In this document: positions 34,725 to 46,995 of the stretch, in pieces
How the letters are laid out: every line of letters starts with the position of its first letter
Numbering within the stretch: the first letter of the stretch is position 1
Position numbers and translations under genes: made by a program
Notes under the pieces: model-generated
Told to the model about the DNA's origin: nothing
The model's database searches: none
What the model saw: the letters and a program-made list of their open reading frames with translations, nothing else
Assembly: GCA_036417435.1 (NCBI GenBank)
Contig: CM070910.1
Location: 12,527,501-12,591,500 of the forward strand
Direction: 5' to 3'
Length of the DNA stretch: 64,000 bases
Source of the DNA: Inia geoffrensis
Taxonomy: Eukaryota > Chordata > Mammalia > Artiodactyla > Iniidae

Positions 34725-35115
34725 ATCTTATATTCATCAGAACTTTTTCAGTTGCAAGGGACAGAAACTCAACACAGATAAGCTTAAGCTAACAAAGGAA
34801 TTTATTTTAAGTAAAAAATACTGGGGTTAGAAGTATCTTTAAGTAGGGTTAGATCCAGGGACATGTTGGATATTACTGGGACATCTTCTTTGTCTCGAAT
34901 AGATTTATTTTGTAAAACTGATCAGAAAAATGACTGCCAGCATCCCCAAGTTTGTATCTTTATGACTTCTAATTGGAAAGGAAGAAGGGGACTTTGTCTT
35001 CCTATGTTCATATATCAAATATCAGGGAAGATTTTGATTGGTTCTGCTTGAGTCACATGGTCATCCCTGAACCTATAACTGGCTGATGGATAGAATAGTG
35101 TGGCCAATCACTGTG
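34725..35115. mobile_element. Probable ancient interspersed repeat, family not assigned
   Basis: The sequence 'TTGCAAGGGACAGAAACTCA' with AGCTTAAGCTAACAAAGGAA and TTTATTTTAAGTAAA has the look of a common old mammalian repeat, but I cannot name the family safely. Confidence 0.35.
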
Positions 35116-35311
35116 GCAAAGCATCTTGATTGGCAAGTCCACTGGGATCACATGGGCTGGGAGAGGGATGGTGTTCCAGAGGAAGACTGCTTAGCAAACA
35201 GACAAACATATGTCTAGCACAGATAACTAGCATTTCAAGTCAGCAGGGGTTAGTGTTTATTCTTTTAGCTGAAAGGGAATGGGACGGTAACTGTCAAAAT
35301 TATGTAGGATA

Positions 35312-35530
35312 GGGCTTCCCTGGTGGCGAAGTGGTTTGAGAGTCCACCTGCGGATACAGGGGACACGGGTTCATGCCCCGGTGCGGGAAGATCCCACATG
35401 CCGTGGAGCGGCTGGGCCCGTGAGCCATGGCCGCTGAGCCTGTGCGTCCGGAGCCTGTGCTCCGCAACGGGAGAGGCCACAACAGTGAGAGGCCCGCGTA
35501 CCACAAAAAAAAAAAAAAAAAAAAAAAAAA
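35312..35530 (+). mobile_element. Young CHR-type cetacean SINE
   Basis: GGGCTTCCCTGGTGGCGAAG start, GGGTTCATGCCCCGG B-box region, 'GCCGTGGAGCGGCTGGGCCC' and a long A tail. A target duplication with one mismatch (AAAATTATGTAGGAT / AAAATTGTGTAGGAT) ends at 35310 and 35542. It lies 380 bp upstream of exon 2. Confidence 0.95.
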
Positions 35531-35639
35531 ATTGTGTAGGATCCATTGGCAATGTCTTTTTTTGCATTTTAAAAAATAAAACATTTTTAATTATTTATTT
35601 TTTAAAGGTGGTAAAAGATACAGCACATAAAATTGACCA

Positions 35640-35720
35640 TTTTAACCTTTTTTTTAATCGCAGTATAATTGCTTTACAATGTTGTGTTACTTTCTGCTGT
35701 ACAAATAAGCTGTGCATTAG
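35640..35720 (-). mobile_element. L1 3' end fragment (antisense)
   Basis: 'CAGTATAATTGCTTTACAAT' and GTTGTGTTACTTTCTGCTGT match the terminal phrase of the L1 copies at 12925 and 31466. Confidence 0.55.
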
Positions 35721-35860
35721 ATTTAAAATCTGCTTAAAAAGATGAGGACACACTTGAAAGATGTCTTTCAGGTGGAATACACATTGTATAGACAATCAAA
35801 TAGTGGAGCATAATTGACAGTTCCTGAGGTTGATTTAAATGTGGGCATTTTTTTGAGTAA

Positions 35861-36187
<327 letters not shown>

Positions 36188-36244
36188 TAGAGCTGAAGAT
36201 AATATCAGAAGGGAAGAAAAGAAATCATTTGCTATAGGTAGAGT

Positions 36245-36455
36245 TGGCAAGCGCTGGCCTACAGGTTCAATCTGGCCCGCTATTTTTGTAAATAAAGTTT
36301 TATTGGAACGCAGCCATGCCCATTCATTTAAGTGTTATCTGTGGCTGCTTTTGTGCTACCGTGGCAGAGATGGGTAGTGGTAACAGGGACCGTGTGGCCC
36401 CTCAAATCCTAAAATATTTACTTTCTTGGCCTTTACAGAAAAAGTTGGCCTTTTA
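36245..36455 (+). mobile_element. Non-autonomous hAT-Charlie element, second copy
   Basis: 'CTACAGGTTCAATCTGGCCC', AAATAAAGTTTTATTGGAAC, 'GCAGCCATGCCCATTCATTT', TGTGGCTGCTTTTGTGC and CCTTTACAGAAAAAGTTGG. It is the same family as 21135-21345 but inverted. It contributes an AATAAA in sense orientation (36291-36296). Confidence 0.75.
36291..36296 (+). terminator. Candidate intronic poly(A) signal from the hAT element
   Basis: AATAAA sits 101 bp after the read-through stop of exon 2 and is followed by GTTTTATTGG. Use is not shown by sequence alone. Confidence 0.25.
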
Positions 36456-38519
36456 TGGAAAAAATTTCTGTATTCATCTTATTTTCTTATCTTTTAAAAA
36501 GATTAGAAAGATGAAGATGGTCCCAAAGGAACATGTCATCTTCTATATTGAAATGACAAGTGGGTTCTGATTTTCGTGTCTGTTTTTGTTACTATAAAAA
36601 GAATTTTTATGTTTCACAGATACCTGTGATATTTCAATAACTGTTACTGGTGCTTGGAATAATCAACCTGTGAAATGGCAGCTAGATGGGAAAAAATGTG
36701 AACTTAGTTACATTTCGCAGCTGACTGAGTTTTGGCTCGAACGTGAGTGAGTTAAATCCTGCCGGGTTCCGACTCGTCATTACACCTGTGGCCGTGTGGG
36801 TAGTAGCTCTTTTAGGTATGGTTTAAAACCACCTCCAAGGGTACTGTGTTTATAAATTGGTTGGCACAGGGTGGGATCCCTTGTCACGGATCACACAGGG
36901 TGGGATCCTTGTGATGCCATGCGAAGGATGGTGTTTCCTTAACTGTCAGGATTTGGGCAAAGTCGGCAGCATTCAGGCTGGTTTAGTTATGCTGTGAACC
37001 TGAGCAAGGGGTGTATACAATTATATCACCGAGAATGGTGGGAAAAAATGTGCTCGCAATTATTTTGCCATTGCTGGCCCGCGTTCCACTGATTCTTTAA
37101 CATTTGCTTCATTGTGCGTGTTCTTCTTCTTAAAGTGGATAGAGCCTTGTCTTCTGCTCTGAGATGTCCTACTCTTGTTTAGGAAAGTAATGGGGAAATT
37201 ATTTGTGGTTGATAAATGAGCTGCCACCAGGAAGATGCTGTGGCCAAGTGATGTGAGAGCTGGTCTGGGAAAGCAGGCTTTTGCATTTTAATACAGGCTT
37301 TGCTGCACACTCCTGGCTCTGTGACCTCCAGGGAGATGGTGGTGTGTGTTTTCCCCGTTTGTACAGTGATGCTCCCCTAGATGTGGCTATGTACTAACCT
37401 GTAAGTGTTTTGCACTGCCCAGAAGATATCTGAGTCCTGTTCATTATCAAAACTGTATGTTTTTCATACAGTAAGACATGTTTGAGTTTAGTCTTGTCCT
37501 TTCTGGGAACATTACTTTTTGGACTTTTCTGCTATTTCAGATCGTCTCTTTCACTTTGTGGTAGGACTTGGAGGTCAGGTCAATAACCTTGAAATCCACA
37601 GTGTGGGAGGAGAGCAGGCAGGATGGACTGGAGGCACGTTGTGGACCTCAAGTGGGATAATTAACATAACAGCTGCCTCCCCGCTTTCCTCCCTTCCCTA
37701 CCTCTTAAAATATTAGACTAAAGTGAACAGAGTTGGACAAATGCCAGCACCTAAAGCTGTGTTTTATCTCTTACAATTTCCTCCTAATTTCCTTTGTAGA
37801 CAAAGTTTTGACCTCAGACTCATTCTGGACATGTTTCGTGTAGCAGAGTGCCAGTGAATGCATTTGACACGAGGGTCACAGAGAGTTCTTAAATGAATGT
37901 GCCTTTTTCTGGGTTGGGGAGGGTTTCAGAGCATTTCCCTAAAATATCTTTAGCCTTGCTATAATCTCCTTTTAAAATATTCTTATGGTAATGCATCTAT
38001 TGATTTTACTGTGTTTAACCCATTCACACCATATAGATCTTTGTGTATATAAATAGGCGGTGAGTTTTTGCCTTGAGCTGTCCATCCCCTGGACAGTTAA
38101 TATGTGTTTGTTGTTGTCCCTGGTATTATGGAAGACATTTTTATGTAAACAGTTTAATGGATGTTGATTTTATGATGGACAGGAAATGAGTAGAATTAGA
38201 AGTAAGAGAAGGGGAGGAAACAACAAAAACCACTGGAAAGTTTTGGAAAGAAAAGTGCCAATAGGATCTTTAGGAATCTAAAATAGGGAGCAGCTATTGA
38301 TTAAGGTTCCAAAACCAATGAGCAGATGGGCCACAAAGAGCTGCTTGTGGATAGGGAGCAAGGAGAAAAACTCCCTTTTGTGAACACTGACCTTGGCTGG
38401 CTGGAGTGGCTTAGGAGAGTGACTTGTTTTCTGAGGCAAACCAGGACCACTTCCCAGGATTGAGTTCAGAGTCGGAGCCCAATTTTTCTCCCTCTTTCTG
38501 GGGCAGAGGGTGACTGGGA

Positions 38520-38735
38520 CCGGCTGCAGAGCTGCTTTTTCCAGTAGCTATTAGCCACATGTGACTATTTACATTAAAATTAATTAAAGTGAAATAATAA
38601 GATTCAGTTCCTTAGTCACAGAGCTACATTTCAAGTACCCAGTAGCTACTTGTGGCCAGTGTCTACCATATTTGGATAGTACAGATAGAGAACATTTTCA
38701 TCATTGCAGAAAGCTCTGTTGGGGACAGCATTTGT
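38520..38735 (+). mobile_element. Non-autonomous hAT element (TGTCCAATAGAA-class)
   Basis: 'TATTAGCCACATGTGACTAT', TTACATTAAAATTAATTAAA, 'CAGTAGCTACTTGTGGCCAG', AGAACATTTTCATCATTGCA and GAAAGCTCTGTTGGGGACAGC. The same family recurs at 59695-59835. Confidence 0.7.
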
Positions 38736-39779
38736 CTCTAGGGTGGGATTGAGAATAAAAATGTATAATTGTGAGACCCATTTTCATTGCCAGATCAACC
38801 AAACCCTAGTTTCCTAAAGACCAAGGCAGGGGCAGATTTGTTTTTAAGGTTGAAGTAGGCTGAGAAACTGAACGAAGTTGGAATCCATACACGTATGAAG
38901 TGATGCCACCTACCTGTGTGCTTAAGTGAAATACCTGTAATGTATCTACCTGCCCTGGGTGCTTCTGTGCACTCATGTACCCCTGAGTGTACCCCTGAGA
39001 TGACTCACTGTTTATCATTTACCCAGCCATGGCAACAGTTAAAAACTGGTATCCTTTTTCTTATGGGGAGAAATAGTGAAGGAAGAGGAATCTATTCTAG
39101 CAATTTGTATTTAACTTGATCTTGCTTATGAACTTATTAAACTGTGAAGTATACTTCTTAGGCTGAAACTTAATTGACCCAAGTCAGTAAAATGGATTTG
39201 ATTGTGTGACTGTGAAACTCCTTAATCACCATGTATATTAGACCACAGACAGAGCTAGTAGGAATGGGGAAAGAAAGCGGCAGAGAACTTGTGTAAGGTT
39301 TGTCCTTAGCTAAAGTGTGTACAATTTATGACACCAGAAGAGTGAGCGTCTGCCTCTTTCCTTTTCTCCTGTCTCATATGTTGTTTCTCTAGCCAGACCA
39401 GGAAATGACCCCTGATGGCTAACTTCTAATGACGTGAGATCTCAGTGGAAGGTTTGTAGTACGTGTCTAGATTTTTGGAGATTCAGTTCATTTCTTAGCT
39501 TGTACTGTCTTGATACCTTATCTTAAATTAAGCAATTTCTGAAGGAGACAGATATTAGGGAAAAGATTAGTGAAAATAATCAGATCTGGTCTGAGAAATT
39601 ATTCATTTACTGTCTTTCATTGTGGGACACTTAAGTCAATAATCCTTGCCTGATTGTGTTTCTATAGTAGAGGTTCTTTGGAGCTAATATAATCAGTTTC
39701 TTGTTCTCTTCTTATTGTGGAATGGGGTGGAAAGGGATGGAATTTTCCTTCCTTTCTTTGTTCCTTCTTTACTGCTTTT

Positions 39780-40045
39780 TAAAATTATAATCTATGTAGA
39801 AAAAGCAAAACTATAGTGACAGAAAGAAGATAAGAGGTTGCCAGGGCCTGGGGGTTGGGGAAAGTGACTATGCAGGGGTATGAGGGATGTTTTGGGGGCG
39901 ATGCAAATGTTCTGTATTGTGATTGTGATGGTGCTTATGTGACTGTATACATTTGTTAAAATTGATTATGTCGTGCACTTAAAATTAGTGAGTTTTATGC
40001 ATCATAAAGTATACCTTAATAAAGCTGATTAAAATCTCTGAAGTA
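39780..40045 (+). mobile_element. Old mammalian L1 3'UTR
   Basis: 'GTGACAGAAAGAAGATAAGA', GGTTGCCAGGGCCTGGGGG, 'TTGTGATTGTGATGGTGCTT', AAATTAGTGAGTTTTATGC and CTTAATAAAGCTGATT give a clear L1M end. Confidence 0.85.
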
Positions 40046-40525
40046 CCTTAAAACATAAAATAAAATTATAATCTATTATAGCTACATCTGTCTATCCTTC
40101 TAGTCCCGTGATTTGTTTTTTGGGCGGAAAAAAAAAAAAGAATCAGAGAAACGGAATGGAAATGAAAAGAACCAGTTAACAAGCTACACTCCTCCTTTAT
40201 TTTAATATTAAAAGTGGTAGGTTTGTAGAAGATTGAGGTTTAAAATTTCCTGTATCACTAAGATGAACTTAATCCTCTTCGAGTTCAGGAAATAAATGTT
40301 GTCTACAGTAATAAAAGTTCCGAGTAATTCATGGTGTCATTGGCTATAGAAAGCTGAGTTCCCTGCTTTTAGTTCACAGCTCTTGTTATAAGTCGGCGGG
40401 CTGACTGAATAAGGGGACACTTCCCTTTAATCATAGTCATAAGTGCTTCAAAACAGGCTGTTTCATGTGGCTCTTTATCCACTCAGTTTTGAGTTTTTGA
40501 TTCTGTGATTTAAAAAGCCATGGTG

Positions 40526-40752
40526 GGGCTTCCCTGGTGGCGCAGTGGTTGAGAGTCCGCCTGCCGATGTAGGGAACACGGGTTCGTGCCCGGGTCCGGT
40601 AAGATCCCACATGCCGCGGAGCGGCTGGGCCCGTGAGCCATGGCCGCTGAGCCTGCGCATCCGGAGCCTGTGCTCCGCAACGGGAGAGGCCACAACAGTG
40701 AGAGGCCCGCGTACCGCAAAAATAAATAAATAAATAAATAAATAAACAAACA
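40526..40752 (+). mobile_element. Young CHR-type cetacean SINE with perfect target duplication
   Basis: GGGCTTCCCTGGTGGCGCAG start, GGGTTCGTGCCCGGG B-box region and an (AAAT)n-rich tail. A perfect 14-bp duplication (AAAAAGCCATGGTG) lies at 40512-40525 and 40753-40766. Confidence 0.97.
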
Positions 40753-41589
40753 AAAAAGCCATGGTGAAAATGCATCTTTTTATTTTTGTCTTCCCTACTG
40801 AAGGACAATGCCATATTTTGGTCTCCAGAAAATGACAGTGGAAAAAAAAAAATGAATATCAAGTTTAGATGGAACATCACTGTTAATACAGAAGACTCAT
40901 TTTTGTTCTGAAATTTACATTTTTTTTAAAGCTCACAAAGACAGTTTCAGTTAATGCATCTGAAGAGTTTTTTTTCTTTATAATTGTTCTTAACTCTTTT
41001 CTATATAAATTTTTAAAAAAATATTTTTTATTTTCTAAGAAGCAACATGCCACATAAATTTAAACTTCGCCTAAAATCTAATTAAAGTTTGCAGTGTTTT
41101 CATTCAGGGTATTGTCTTTCGTTGTTACTGTTGCTACTTACCATTGTTCATCTTGCCAAAAGAAAAAAGTTCTCACAGACTCCCTGGTTTATTTATGCTT
41201 TATGTCTCTTGATTTGGGAACATGGCTCACCCCTCCCTGAGGCATTAGAGATGGGGCTATAACAGAGGAGGGACCAAGGGACAGGCTAGATGCAGTGGGG
41301 ACAAAAGCAGGGATTAGATCCAAAGAGGGCCCACCGGCCTCTCAGAAGAGTGAGGTCTGGGTTGGCTGAAGCTGGCTGAAAGTAGCTTCTAACACATCAC
41401 AGGGGATGGAGCCGGTCAGGATAGAATTTAGGGGGGTTAATAAACAGTTTGCTAGTTTGTGCTAGATCCAGGATGACTGGCCACTTCTCTTTTTTCTTGT
41501 CCAGCGCCCATCCTGGTTTCTGTCTCATCACTTTGCCCGTTCTTGGACTGGGAGTGTGGAATGGGGCATATACAGCATCGTGATCCAAA

Positions 41590-41810
41590 GCTTGTACCCT
41601 CGATGCAGATTGCCTTGGTTAGAATCCCCCCCGACTCCCACGGATTAGCTGTGTGACTCTGCAGAATTTATTGAATGTCTCTGTGCCTCAGTTTTCTCAC
41701 CTGCAAAATAGAGATAATATCACTTCCACCCTCATACGCTGTTTTACCTGAGATAACATTTGCCGAGCACTAAGCCCGGTTTCTGGCATAAAGCGTTCAA
41801 TAGTGTTGGC
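41590..41810 (+). mobile_element. MIR SINE
   Basis: 'GATTAGCTGTGTGACTCTGC', TCTCTGTGCCTCAGTTTTCT, 'CACCTGCAAAATAGAGATAA' and CCGGTTTCTGGCATAAAGCG are in MIR order. Confidence 0.8.
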
Positions 41811-42249
41811 CATATGTTATAACCAATTTTTAAATGATACCACATTCCTGCTTTGGGATGCTATTGACACAGTTTAATATACCCCAGAAATATTTTCATT
41901 TTTTTCTTAAAAAAAGGATGAGACACCAATTTAGGATGTGTACATGCAATTGAATACTGAAATTCATCCTCCCCACAAAGTCATGTCAGATTTACACGTC
42001 GTTTCTTGTTGTTACTTGGGGTTTGTTCTTTATCTGGAAGAGAGTAGTCTAGGGCAATATTGTCACGTGAAACGGATTTTTAAAAAGCATCCAGGTAAGT
42101 CATACATTGTTCAGAAAGAACGGAGGTTAGAAGCTCACAAGATGGAAATGACCTTCCAGGTGAATTGATGTTTAGTCAGTGCTGTTCTGTTGCTGTGTGA
42201 CTTTTATCTGATGGAAATTCCTCCATTCAATGGCTGCTTTACGTCTGCT

Positions 42250-42800
42250 CTCCTGAAATGCAGTCATGAGTAATACACACAGAGCCCAGCTCTCGCAGAC
42301 CTTGTATTCGACTTACAAAGACAGCAGTGAACAAGGTGGTTCAGAGATGACAGAGGTGATGGTTAGAGAGTGACCTCAGGAGGTACTTGGCAGTGTCTGG
42401 AAACATTTTTGTTTGTCACAACTGGGGACCGGATGCTACTGATACCTAACGAGTAGAGGCCAGCTAAACATTCTACCATCTACAGGAATCCCACCCCGCA
42501 ACCCAAGCAAACAATTATTAGGCTTTCAGTGTCACTAGGGCCCAGGATGAGAAACTGCTCCAGATGGTCCTGGAAGCCTTGAAGAGGAGGGGACATTTGG
42601 GCTAATTAGGATGTGATAAGAAAGAGCTGTCCATGCCAACCTTTGTGGGAGGAGAATTTCGGGAAGAGAAACTAGCAAGACGAAGTCCCTGAGGCAAGAG
42701 GAACAGAGGCAAGGCTGATGTGGCCCATGTGGGTGAGATCAACCCTGTGAGCAAATCATGTAGGATTTTGTGGCTGACGTAGGAGTTATTCAGGTAACTG
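42250..42800 (-). mobile_element. L2 LINE fragment (antisense), split by MER20
   Basis: Reverse-complement L2 text: 'AGACAGCAGTGAACAAGGTG' before the insert, then CCCTGAGGCAAGAGGAACAG, GGCAAGGCTGATGTGGCCC and 'ATCATGTAGGATTTTGTGGC' after it. Confidence 0.55.
42378..42552 (+). mobile_element. MER20-like hAT DNA transposon
   Basis: 'ACTTGGCAGTGTCTGGAAAC', ATTTTTGTTTGTCACAACTG, GGGGACC, 'GAGTAGAGGCCAGCTAAACA' and GGATGAGAAAC are the MER20 phrases in order. Confidence 0.75.
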
Positions 42801-42849
42801 AGTGGGTTTTTGGTTATTATGAGAGTTTGGACATTGTTGATTGTTTTGA

Positions 42850-43080
<231 letters not shown>

Positions 43081-43569
43081 TAAGTGATGGGTATGCTTTA
43101 CTGTCCTGTAAAAGGAGGGTCTGAGATGCAGAGAAGTCAGTATTTTGCCTGAGGAAGAGGAACCTTAACCCTTTCTTGCCCTTGCCATTGGACCTGTTCA
43201 GGAGTTTGGGGTCAGTGGTCCATTTTAGGGTCCCTTTGGAAGTTCCTGAGTTGAATAGCAGGAACAAATTAACCTCAGCTTAGAGAAGAGTTAAAGTTGA
43301 GTTTTACTGAGGTTAAACATTACTGGTTATTTGTCTGTATGAAGGCTGTTAGTTGACTTTTGAAAGGATGTTCATTCTCTTGGCTTATTTTTGGATGTGT
43401 TTTTATCTAGAATTTCTCTGTCTCTGTTCTATTCAGATTCCTATTTTGTGTGTTACTTGAGAGGAAACAGTTACATAACAATTTAAACCAGCCTGTTGTG
43501 TAGCTGTGCTCGTTAACACACAGTGTGGGAATCCCAGTGGGCTCATCCTCTCTACTTTTTTTTTTTTAA

Positions 43570-43806
<237 letters not shown>

Positions 43807-44054
43807 TGAAGGGCTTTAAGTTAGATGAATTTACAGATAGTTTCTGTGAAAAATGACCAGCGACCTTTACATCAAAGATTACCTTCTTTTGCTTTAAAAT
43901 AGTTGAGCTAATAGCCCTGTACTTTCTCTGAAATGTTAGAGCACTTAATTTTTTTTCAAATAGAAATTCTGGAGTAACTACCTTTCACCATAATCTTTGT
44001 TCTGAGTATGCTACTGTATCTGCTTGTTAATTTTCTTTTCATTTTGACCTCTGG

Positions 44055-44345
44055 TGGTTAGGTTTACCAGTCAGGAGGAGCTTGGTGGTGATTCAGTAAC
44101 AAACAGCCCCCAAACCTCAGCAGTTTATTCCTGGATTATCTACATCCAAATGGGTCAGCTGAGGGATCTACTTCAGCTCGCCTCACTTCAGGTTGTAGGC
44201 TAACAGAACAACCAGTATCTTACGTTGTTTGTCTCTGGAGCAGAGGTGCAGAGAACCTGGGTGATACTCACACTGACAAATGTTCTGGTTTGGAAGTGAC
44301 ACGTCAGTTTCACACACAGCTCATCTCCAGACCTTCACATCTTAG
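44055..44345. mobile_element. Probable ancient LTR-type repeat
   Basis: 'AACAGCCCCCAAACCTCAGC', AGTTTATTCCTGGATTATC and GGGTCAGCTGAGGGATCTAC resemble a common old mammalian LTR family read in reverse (CACCCCAAAACTTAGTGGCTT type). The family is not assigned with certainty. Confidence 0.4.
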
Positions 44346-45104
44346 TGAAGGCCAGGACGATATTAACTGGCATGTAGCAGACTGTTGTAAAATTATTTTT
44401 GAATTGAGTTGAGGCCATAAAATGTAAGGAAGAACTTGTTCTTTTTTCACATCTCACTAGGTTTGAAAATTCTGTGATTGCACATTTGTTTTTACTGGTG
44501 ATTTGGCGAAAAGTAAAGAACATCCTTTCCTCAGTTCTAACCATGCCATAAAATAGATGCAGTTCTGAAAAGCTGTGTGCTTTCTGTCTGTTCCCAGAAC
44601 ATGAAGAGTGAAGTTTGGCTGTTGTTTAAGGTCCAGTCCTGAGCAGCCCTTGAACTTGAGGCACGTGGGACTTCATCATTATGCTTTTGAGGCCATGTTC
44701 TTAGGAAAACGCTCAGAGCAGTAAAGTGGCTCTGAGTTTCAGCTCTTTTTTATGGTGCATAAAATAATTTTGACAGAAAGAGTCTGATACCAATCATGGT
44801 GCATTCATCATGTAGCCACGAAGTCCTGGCATTTGCAGTAGAGGCTGCCCAGGGGTACAGATCCCACTCAGGAGGGTGCCCATTGGGCATCCTCATCACA
44901 CTTAACCCTGTTTACTGGGGCCGCATGATGCCTGGCCCATGATTCATGGTACTTTTTAAATGTGTGTTTAAACGAATGAGATAATGCTTTTGACAAATAT
45001 GCTGTTGAGAATTTGTCGCTTACCAGGAAAAATTTAACCCAAACTTAAGGGACACAACAGGTATTGTTTCTATGTGTGTTTATTTTTTGTTGTGTTTTCC
45101 CTTT

Positions 45105-45280
45105 GGTGCTCATTGAGCGTATGCTTCAGAGACAAGACAGCTATGGGTTCAAATCCTGCCTCTACCATTATTTAGTCCTGGGACATTGGACAAGTCACTT
45201 CAAACTTATGGGTCTCAATTTTCTTACCTGTAAAATGAGAATACTAACAGTTACCTTACCAGATGATTTGCTAGAATTTC
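45105..45280 (+). mobile_element. MIR SINE (5' and core part)
   Basis: 'GGGTTCAAATCCTGCCTCTA', CATTGGACAAGTCACTTC and 'TTTCTTACCTGTAAAATGAG' follow MIR order. A MIR 3' part resumes at about 45630-45720, so the element may be split. Confidence 0.75.
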
Positions 45281-45433
45281 TACAAGTTATTGTGGAGTAA
45301 GAAAAAAGGGAAAAAAAGTGTAAGAAGACAAATGGTGACCAAATTTTTAAAAAATGTATGTATATATGTATTTGTAATATGCAGTACATCTGAAAACCTA
45401 TATACAAAGGAATATATAAATACAGTGGGAAAT

Positions 45434-45505
45434 TTGGAAGAAAAGTTGGGTTCACTTCAGCTGGAAGAAAAGTTGGGTTTACTGTGGCTGGGAGAAAAGT
45501 GGGGA
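45434..45505. repeat. Three-copy tandem repeat, period 27-28 bp
   Basis: The unit TGGAAGAAAAGTTGGGTT starts at 45434 and 45462, and a degraded third unit (TGGGAGAAAAGTGGGG) starts at 45489. Confidence 0.8.
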
Positions 45506-45629
45506 GAGAATGTAGGAGGCAAGCCAAAGAACAGAAAACACTTATTCTTTTACAAAAAGCATGTATGTGACCACATTTACTTACTCATGCAAAATTAGAT
45601 CTAGAGGATTAGTATAGAATATTTGAAAA

Positions 45630-45720
45630 ATAGTAATACCTACCTCAAAAGATTATGGAGATTAAATAAGATATATGTATAGCACAGTGCCTACTTAAGA
45701 AATAATAGCCTATAGTAGGA
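45630..45720 (+). mobile_element. MIR SINE 3' part
   Basis: 'AATACCTACCTCAAAAGATT', GGAGATTAAATAAGATATAT and AGCACAGTGCCTACTTAAG match the MIR 3' half. Confidence 0.65.
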
Positions 45721-46481
45721 AATATAAAAATCTTTTCCGGTACTGCTTTTCTGGAGCCGAACTTGATGGCTTAAGAAGACGACAAAGTTAACAAACATGT
45801 TGGGATTTCTGGTACTTTTTAGTTTATTTAAATTTGAACAATTTTTAAGGATTAAGACTGACAATGTGTAAATATATATGGGAATGTCATTTTATGAACT
45901 TAGTTTGAAAAACATGTTTAGCTCTTGACGGACGTGTATTTTCTGTAGTAATTGGAGAACGTAGTCGCTTTGGCAAGTAGTAAAATTTGTGTGCACAGTT
46001 GAAGGATGAGTGGAATGTCTTTTTCCACGAGCGGTGTCGTGGCAGCAGCAAGGCTGAACTTGCCAGGGGTTTCACACCCTCTCACAACCGCGAGAAGTGC
46101 AGTTTTTCTCCAAACTTCTTGGCAAAAGATCTTTTGACTCTTTAGGAAGAAACCTGCCTTTTGTTTCCATTTATTGCTTTTTTTTTCCCCTGGGGAATTG
46201 AAGGAGTGTCTCTTTATTTCTGGTGACAAGCAACATGTTCTCCTAGACTCTTTTTCTCTGTGTCCGTGTGTGTGAAGACAGGTGTTTGTTTGTCCCTTTT
46301 CTTCTTTCTCTGTTCCACATACTGCCACTCTCCCCGCCTCCTTCTTGTTACTTTCTCTGCATCCTTCCCTCTGATGACAGTGTGTACCTCTCCAGATTGG
46401 AAGGATAAACAGTTGTTGTTTTCTTCCTCCATAAGAAAAGGGCACTCTTTTTCTTCCTTGTGCTAATTAACTTTTTTTCTT

Positions 46482-46550
46482 TCCTTTTTTTAGTTGAAGT
46501 ATAGTTAATTCACCATGTTGTGTTAGTTTCAGGTGTATAGCAAAGCGATT
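46482..46550 (-). mobile_element. Very short L1 3' end (antisense)
   Basis: 'AGTTGAAGTATAGTTAATTC' and GTTAGTTTCAGGTGTATAGC equal the 3'UTR complement of the larger L1 copies. Only about 70 bp were inserted. Confidence 0.75.
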
Positions 46551-46854
46551 CATTGACGTCCCACGCCGAGTCCGTGGATAGACCTTCCATCCAGTTTTCA
46601 GGCTCTAATTTCAGGTGAAGTCTCCTGGTGGGAAGGGATTCTGATCTCTTTCTTTAATCTGTCCTCCTGAAGTTGCGAGGGCATGAAAACTGGCAGGAGA
46701 CAACACGGCAGTGGCAGATGCCGGGTTCCAGTGTAGGAAGAAATGTTGAGCAGTAGAGAGCCCAGAAAAACTGAGTGGAAAGAAAGCATACCATCCAGCA
46801 GAGGAGGGAAAGTCAGGAGACCATTTTGGGGAGCTGGTTGGGTCTCAGGTGTGG

Positions 46855-46995
46855 AGTGTCTGCCTGACGTGTGTTGTCACGTTTAATCCTCAACAGTTCT
46901 CTGAGACAGGTTTTATCACCCTCACTTTACAGAGAAGGAAACTGAGCTGTGGAGAGGTTAAACCCATCTCCCAAGGCTCCTCAGTTAGTAAGAGA
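46855..46995 (-). mobile_element. MIR SINE (antisense)
   Basis: 'GTTTAATCCTCAACAGTTCT', CACTTTACAGAGAAGGAAAC and GAGGTTAAACCCATCTCCC follow antisense MIR order. Confidence 0.7.

Noticed and set aside
45918..46445. 175-codon minus-strand open frame in intron 4
   Set aside because: No known domain. The Lys/Glu-rich middle comes from purine-rich sequence and overlaps a second frame. It is most likely chance.
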